From the NCBI RefSeq assembly GCF_020687685.1, contig NZ_JAJEWM010000003.1, positions 62,001-126,000 on the forward strand: DNA of 64,000 nucleotides, written 5' to 3'. Shown here piece after piece: positions 60,737-64,000 of this stretch. Both the position numbers and the translations under genes were made by a program. Below the pieces are notes generated by a model. That model saw only the letters and a program-made list of their open reading frames with translations, ran no database searches and was not told where the DNA came from. This DNA is from Tessaracoccus sp. OS52. Lineage in GTDB: Bacteria > Actinomycetota > Actinomycetes > Propionibacteriales > Propionibacteriaceae. Each line of letters opens with the position of its first letter. Positions within the stretch are counted from its first letter, which is position 1.

Positions 60737-62269
60737 CTAGAAGAGCAGGGCCAGGGCGGGCTCGGCCAGGATCTCCGCCACATCGTGCAGGAACTGCGAA
60801 CCCTGCTCACCGTCGACGATGCGGTGGTCGAACGCGACGGTGAGGGTGGTGACCCAGCGCGGGACCACCTGCTCCACGCCACCGGTCTCAACAACCCAAG
60901 GGCGCCGCTGGATGGCGCCCATGCAGAAGATCGCAGACTCGTTGCCGTTGATGATGGGGGTGCCGGCGTCGACGCCGAAGACTCCGACGTTGGTGATCGT
61001 GAAGGTGCCACCGGAGTAGTCGCCCGGCTGCAGCTTGCCCTCCCGGGACACGGCCACCAACTGGTTCAGGGCACGGCACAGCTCCAGCAGGCTGAGCCGG
61101 TCCGCGCCCTTGATGTTGGGCACCATCAGTCCGCGCGGAGTGGCCGCCGCGATGCCGAGGTTGACCCCCGGGTGGTAGACGATCTCCTGGTTCTCCTCGT
61201 CCCACGACGTGTTGAGGTCGGGGTTGCGGGCGAGCGCGAGGCACATGGCCTTGGCGTAGACCAGCAGCGGGGAGACCCGCAGGCCAGTGAACTCGCGCCG
61301 GTTCTTGAGGGTCTCGACGAAGTCCATGGTCGCGGTGACGTCGACGGTGGTCCATTCGGTCACGTGCACGTGGGTCCGCACTGACCGGACCATGTTCTCG
61401 GCAGTGGCCTTGCGCACGCCCCGGATGGGGACGCGCCGCTCCTGCCGGCCGGCGAACGGGCCGGGACCGCCCGTCTGCCCTCCGAAGCCGCTGTCCGCGC
61501 CGAAGCCGCCGCCGGGGAACCCGCCGGCACCCGCGGTGAAGGTCTCCTGTCGGGGTTCCTGGAAGGTGGCGTGGTCGTTGATGATCCGGCCGCGCTGGGG
61601 CGTGTCGGCGAGGCGCTGGAACGCCGCCGCGGCCTCGACGTCGGTGCGGGTGATGGTCCCGTCGGGTCCGGTGCCGACGACGCTGCCGAGGTCCACGCCG
61701 AGATCCTTGGCGTACTTGCGCACCGGCGGCTTCGCGCGTACGGCGTTGGGATCGGAGGCCAGCACCAGCGTGGATTCCGACGGCGCCCGGCCCGGGGTGG
61801 GCAGGGGGTCGCCGACCGCCTGCGCATGGACCTCGCCGGCGGGATGCACCTCGTCGGGGCGCCGCCCGGGCTCGTGCGGCTCGTAGGCGTCGCTGACGGC
61901 CTGGGTCACGCTCGCGGACTCGTCGGGGCGGCGGCGGCCACGGCGACGCGAGCGGGCACCGTCGGAGGCCCCGTACCCAACCAGGTTCGGCGACGACGCC
62001 TCGGGCTCGGGCGCGGCGTGGGGCTCGGGTTCGCCGTCGTTGATCTCGATGATCGGGGTTCCGATGTCCACGGTGGTGCCCTCTGCGATCAGCAGTGAGG
62101 TCACGGTGCCGGCCCACGGCGAGGGCAGCTCGACCAGCGACTTGGACGTCTCGATCTCCACGAGCACGTCGTTGACCTCGACGGTGTCGCCCTCGGCCAC
62201 CCGCCAGGCCACGATCTCGGCCTCGGCCAGACCCTCACCCGGGTCGGGAAGTAGGAACTGTCGCTTCAT
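60737..62269 (-). CDS. 2-oxoacid dehydrogenase E2 (dihydrolipoamide acyltransferase)
   Basis: A 510-residue E2. One lipoyl domain is at the N-terminus, with the lipoyl-Lys in VEIETSKSLVEL near residue 46. Then come a charged linker with an RSRRRGRRR stretch, a peripheral-subunit-binding domain (VRKYAKDLGVDLGSVVGTG near 195), a Gly/Phe-rich linker, and the catalytic domain ending in AFDHRIVDGEQGSQFL (catalytic His). The ATG at 62269 is chosen by the lipoyl start. It lies 8 bp after the E1-beta gene in one operon. It transfers an acyl group to CoA; the substrate may be pyruvate or branched-chain 2-oxoacids. Confidence 0.93.
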   Translation of the reverse strand: MKRQFLLPDPGEGLAEAEIVAWRVAEGDTVEVNDVLVEIETSKSLVELPSPWAGTVTSLLIAEGTTVDIGTPIIEINDGEPEPHAAPEPEASSPNLVGYGASDGARSRRRGRRRPDESASVTQAVSDAYEPHEPGRRPDEVHPAGEVHAQAVGDPLPTPGRAPSESTLVLASDPNAVRAKPPVRKYAKDLGVDLGSVVGTGPDGTITRTDVEAAAAFQRLADTPQRGRIINDHATFQEPRQETFTAGAGGFPGGGFGADSGFGGQTGGPGPFAGRQERRVPIRGVRKATAENMVRSVRTHVHVTEWTTVDVTATMDFVETLKNRREFTGLRVSPLLVYAKAMCLALARNPDLNTSWDEENQEIVYHPGVNLGIAAATPRGLMVPNIKGADRLSLLELCRALNQLVAVSREGKLQPGDYSGGTFTITNVGVFGVDAGTPIINGNESAIFCMGAIQRRPWVVETGGVEQVVPRWVTTLTVAFDHRIVDGEQGSQFLHDVAEILAEPALALLF

Positions 62270-62277
62270 CGGGGCTC

Positions 62278-63255
62278 CTAGTAGGCGAGGGACGCGTCGA
62301 CGGCGTCCAGGATTCGGTCCACGGAGGGGAGGAACTCGTCCTCGACCCGCGAGTGCGGATATGGCATGTCGTAGCCGGTGACCCGCTTCACAGGCGATTC
62401 CATCACGTAGAACAGGTCCTCGTGCAGCCTGGCCGCGATCTCCGCACCGACGCCGAGCGTACGCTGCGCCTCGTGCACGACGATGGCGCGCCGGGTCCGG
62501 CGGACCGACGCCGTGACCGTCACCCAGTCGATCGGGCTGAGGGTGCGCAGGTCGATGACCTCCAGCGAGGTGCCCTCCTCGGCAGCGATGGCGGCGGCGT
62601 CGAGGCACGTCTTCACCATGGGGCCGTAGGCCAGGATGGTCGCGTCGGAACCGTAGCGGGCCACCTGCGCCTGGTGCATCGGCTGCGGCCGGGCGGAGAA
62701 GTTCACCTGGTCCTTGACGTGGTAGCGGCGCTTGGGCTCGAGGAAGATGACCGGGTCGTCGGAGGAGATGGCCTGCTGGATCATCCAGTAGGCGTCTCCA
62801 GCGTTGGAGCAGGTGACCACCTTCAGCCCGGGAGTGTGGACGAAGTAGGCCTCCGGCGATTCGGAGTGGTGCTCGATGGAGCCGATGGCGCCGCCGTAGG
62901 GGATCCGGATCACGATGGGCATCCGCGTCCGGCCGGCCGTGCGGGCGTGCAGCTTGGCCACCTGGGTCACGATCTGGTCGAAGGCGGGGAACACGAAGCC
63001 GTCGAACTGGATCTCGACCACCGGGCGGTACCCGCGCATCGCCAACCCGATGGCGGTCCCGACGATGCCGGACTCGGCCAGCGGGGTGTCGATCACGCGG
63101 TTCTCACCGAACTCCGCCTGCAGCCCCTCGGTGATGCGGAAGACGCCGCCCAGCTTGCCGATGTCCTCTCCCATCAGGAGCACCTTCGGGTCCGCCTGCA
63201 GGGACCGCCGCAGGCCGAGGGTGAGGGCCTTCGCAAGCGTCATGGTCTGGCTCAT
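62278..63255 (-). CDS. 2-oxoacid dehydrogenase E1 component, beta subunit
   Basis: A 325-residue beta subunit of usual size. It has the N-terminal GEDIGKLGGVFRITEGL and the PLAESGIVGTAIGLAM and IPYGGAIGSIEHHSESPEAYF segments that form the active site with the alpha subunit. The ATG at 63255 overlaps the alpha stop by one base and has AGGAGG upstream. With E1-alpha it decarboxylates the oxoacid using thiamine diphosphate and loads the E2 lipoyl group. Confidence 0.94.
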   Translation of the reverse strand: MSQTMTLAKALTLGLRRSLQADPKVLLMGEDIGKLGGVFRITEGLQAEFGENRVIDTPLAESGIVGTAIGLAMRGYRPVVEIQFDGFVFPAFDQIVTQVAKLHARTAGRTRMPIVIRIPYGGAIGSIEHHSESPEAYFVHTPGLKVVTCSNAGDAYWMIQQAISSDDPVIFLEPKRRYHVKDQVNFSARPQPMHQAQVARYGSDATILAYGPMVKTCLDAAAIAAEEGTSLEVIDLRTLSPIDWVTVTASVRRTRRAIVVHEAQRTLGVGAEIAARLHEDLFYVMESPVKRVTGYDMPYPHSRVEDEFLPSVDRILDAVDASLAY

Positions 63256-64000
63256 CAGGCCTCCTCGAATCCGGCGTTGTACTCCGCGTACTCGCGGTGC
63301 TGGGCGTCCAGCGCGACGGTGTTCTCGGCGTAGACGTCGTCGAACAGTTGGTCCATGGTCCGCGGGACCAGCTCCTGGATCCAGGAGCGGATCTCGGCGC
63401 CGTAGTCCTGCGCGTCGGCGTCCAGCTGGGCCAGGTGCGAGTCGTCGATGACGCCCTGCTCGCGCAGGTACGTGGTCAGCCGGGTGATGGGGTCGCGGCC
63501 CTTCCAGATCTCGGTCTCGGAATCGGTGCGGTACTTGGTCGGGTCGTCGGAGGTGGTGTGCGCACCCATCCGGTAGGTGAACGCCTCGATGAAGGTGGGC
63601 CCCTCGCCGCTGCGCGCCCGCTCCAGCGCCCACTCGGCCACCGCCTGGACCGCGAGCACGTCGTTGCCGTCCACCTGGACACCGGGAAAGCCGAAGCCCC
63701 GCACGCGCTCGAACAACGGGATCCGCGACTGCAGCGACATCGGCTCCGAGATGGCCCACTGGTTGTTCTGGCAGAAGAACACGACGGGCGCGTTGTAGCT
63801 GGCCGCGAACACGAACGCCTCGTTGACGTCTCCCTGCGAGGACGCGCCGTCGCCGTGGTAGACGATCACGGAGGCGTTCCGGTCAGGGTCCTCGTTGCCG
63901 ACCATGCCGTCGAACTGAAGACCCATGGCGTAACCGGTGGCGTGCAGGGCCTGCGTGCCGATCACGATCTGGTAGTTGCGGAACCGGTCCAGTTGCTCCC
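63255..64000 (-). CDS. 2-oxoacid dehydrogenase E1 component, alpha subunit, 5' end outside window
   Basis: The frame is open to the window edge (reading EQLDRFRNYQIVIGTQALHATG inward), so the N-terminal part is missing; the GTG at 63965 is internal. The thiamine-diphosphate motif runs from GDGASSQGDVNEAF to NNQWAIS. MGAHTTSDDPTKYR is the phosphorylation-loop-like region of the family. It is the first of three visible genes of the alpha-beta-E2 operon. The split alpha/beta organisation is that of branched-chain or acetoin/pyruvate complexes. Which substrate it uses cannot be decided here. Confidence 0.93.
   Translation of the reverse strand, partial: EQLDRFRNYQIVIGTQALHATGYAMGLQFDGMVGNEDPDRNASVIVYHGDGASSQGDVNEAFVFAASYNAPVVFFCQNNQWAISEPMSLQSRIPLFERVRGFGFPGVQVDGNDVLAVQAVAEWALERARSGEGPTFIEAFTYRMGAHTTSDDPTKYRTDSETEIWKGRDPITRLTTYLREQGVIDDSHLAQLDADAQDYGAEIRSWIQELVPRTMDQLFDDVYAENTVALDAQHREYAEYNAGFEEA

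Overview
The window comes from a high-GC actinobacterium, most likely a member of the Propionibacteriaceae. The codon use is strongly GC-biased. The methylmalonyl-CoA mutase genes are in the propionibacterial small-then-large order, there is a type VII secretion locus with WXG100 proteins, and several genes appear to be leaderless. The genus cannot be fixed from the sequence alone. I see no tRNA, rRNA, CRISPR array, insertion sequence or phage gene.

Positions 1 to about 46,870 are mainly a carbohydrate-catabolic region. It opens with a DUF937 protein (cut by the window edge) and a SIMPL-domain protein. A minus-strand operon follows (Gfo/Idh oxidoreductase, TIM-barrel isomerase, LacI regulator). 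Divergent from it is a long plus-strand operon: sugar-binding lipoprotein, two permeases, FGGY kinase and two unrelated class II aldolases. A convergent DeoR regulator closes that unit. Next come a DUF2892 protein, a tocopherol-cyclase-family protein, a PH-domain protein and a large secreted beta-propeller protein. An SDR/flavoprotein pair follows. A second ABC importer (binding protein, two permeases, YesL-like protein) is encoded on the minus strand. After it lie DUF6807 plus Gfo/Idh, rhamnogalacturonan acetylesterase-like plus 2-hydroxyacid dehydrogenase, a third Gfo/Idh and a second LacI. The glycoside hydrolases are GH115 (alpha-glucuronidase), GH35 (beta-galactosidase), GH2 (beta-glucuronidase) and GH1 (beta-glucosidase with a third LacI). 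The set points to use of plant hemicellulose or pectin oligosaccharides carrying glucuronic acid and galactose, with import of short oligomers and cytoplasmic hydrolysis. Both importers lack an ATPase gene here, so a shared one elsewhere is expected.

A 14-bp palindrome with consensus GGNAAGCGCTTNCC occurs upstream of five of these transcription units. It probably unites them in one LacI-type regulon. The best candidate regulator is the LacI gene at 1370-2407, whose own operon carries a site. Other operator-like dyads fit the DeoR protein and the second LacI.

From about 39,000 the content becomes more general: MurQ, SRPBCC, an alkyltransferase-like protein, a serine hydrolase, a histidine phosphatase, an old-yellow-enzyme relative, then mutA-mutB with a strong terminator. 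After a nested repeat array (51,301-51,840) comes a partial type VII secretion locus (eccE with an uncharacterised partner, eccB, two Esx-type proteins; no eccC, eccD or mycosin gene in view). The right end holds fpg and aat, an EcsC-family protein, alanine racemase, a DUF4282 membrane protein, and E2, E1-beta and E1-alpha genes of a 2-oxoacid dehydrogenase complex, the last running off the window.

Intergenic DNA is rich in repeats. These include a palindromic family (GGTCGAGTAGC ... GTGTCGAGACC) at three loci, 19-bp minisatellites on both sides of the beta-propeller gene, and the array beside the secretion genes.
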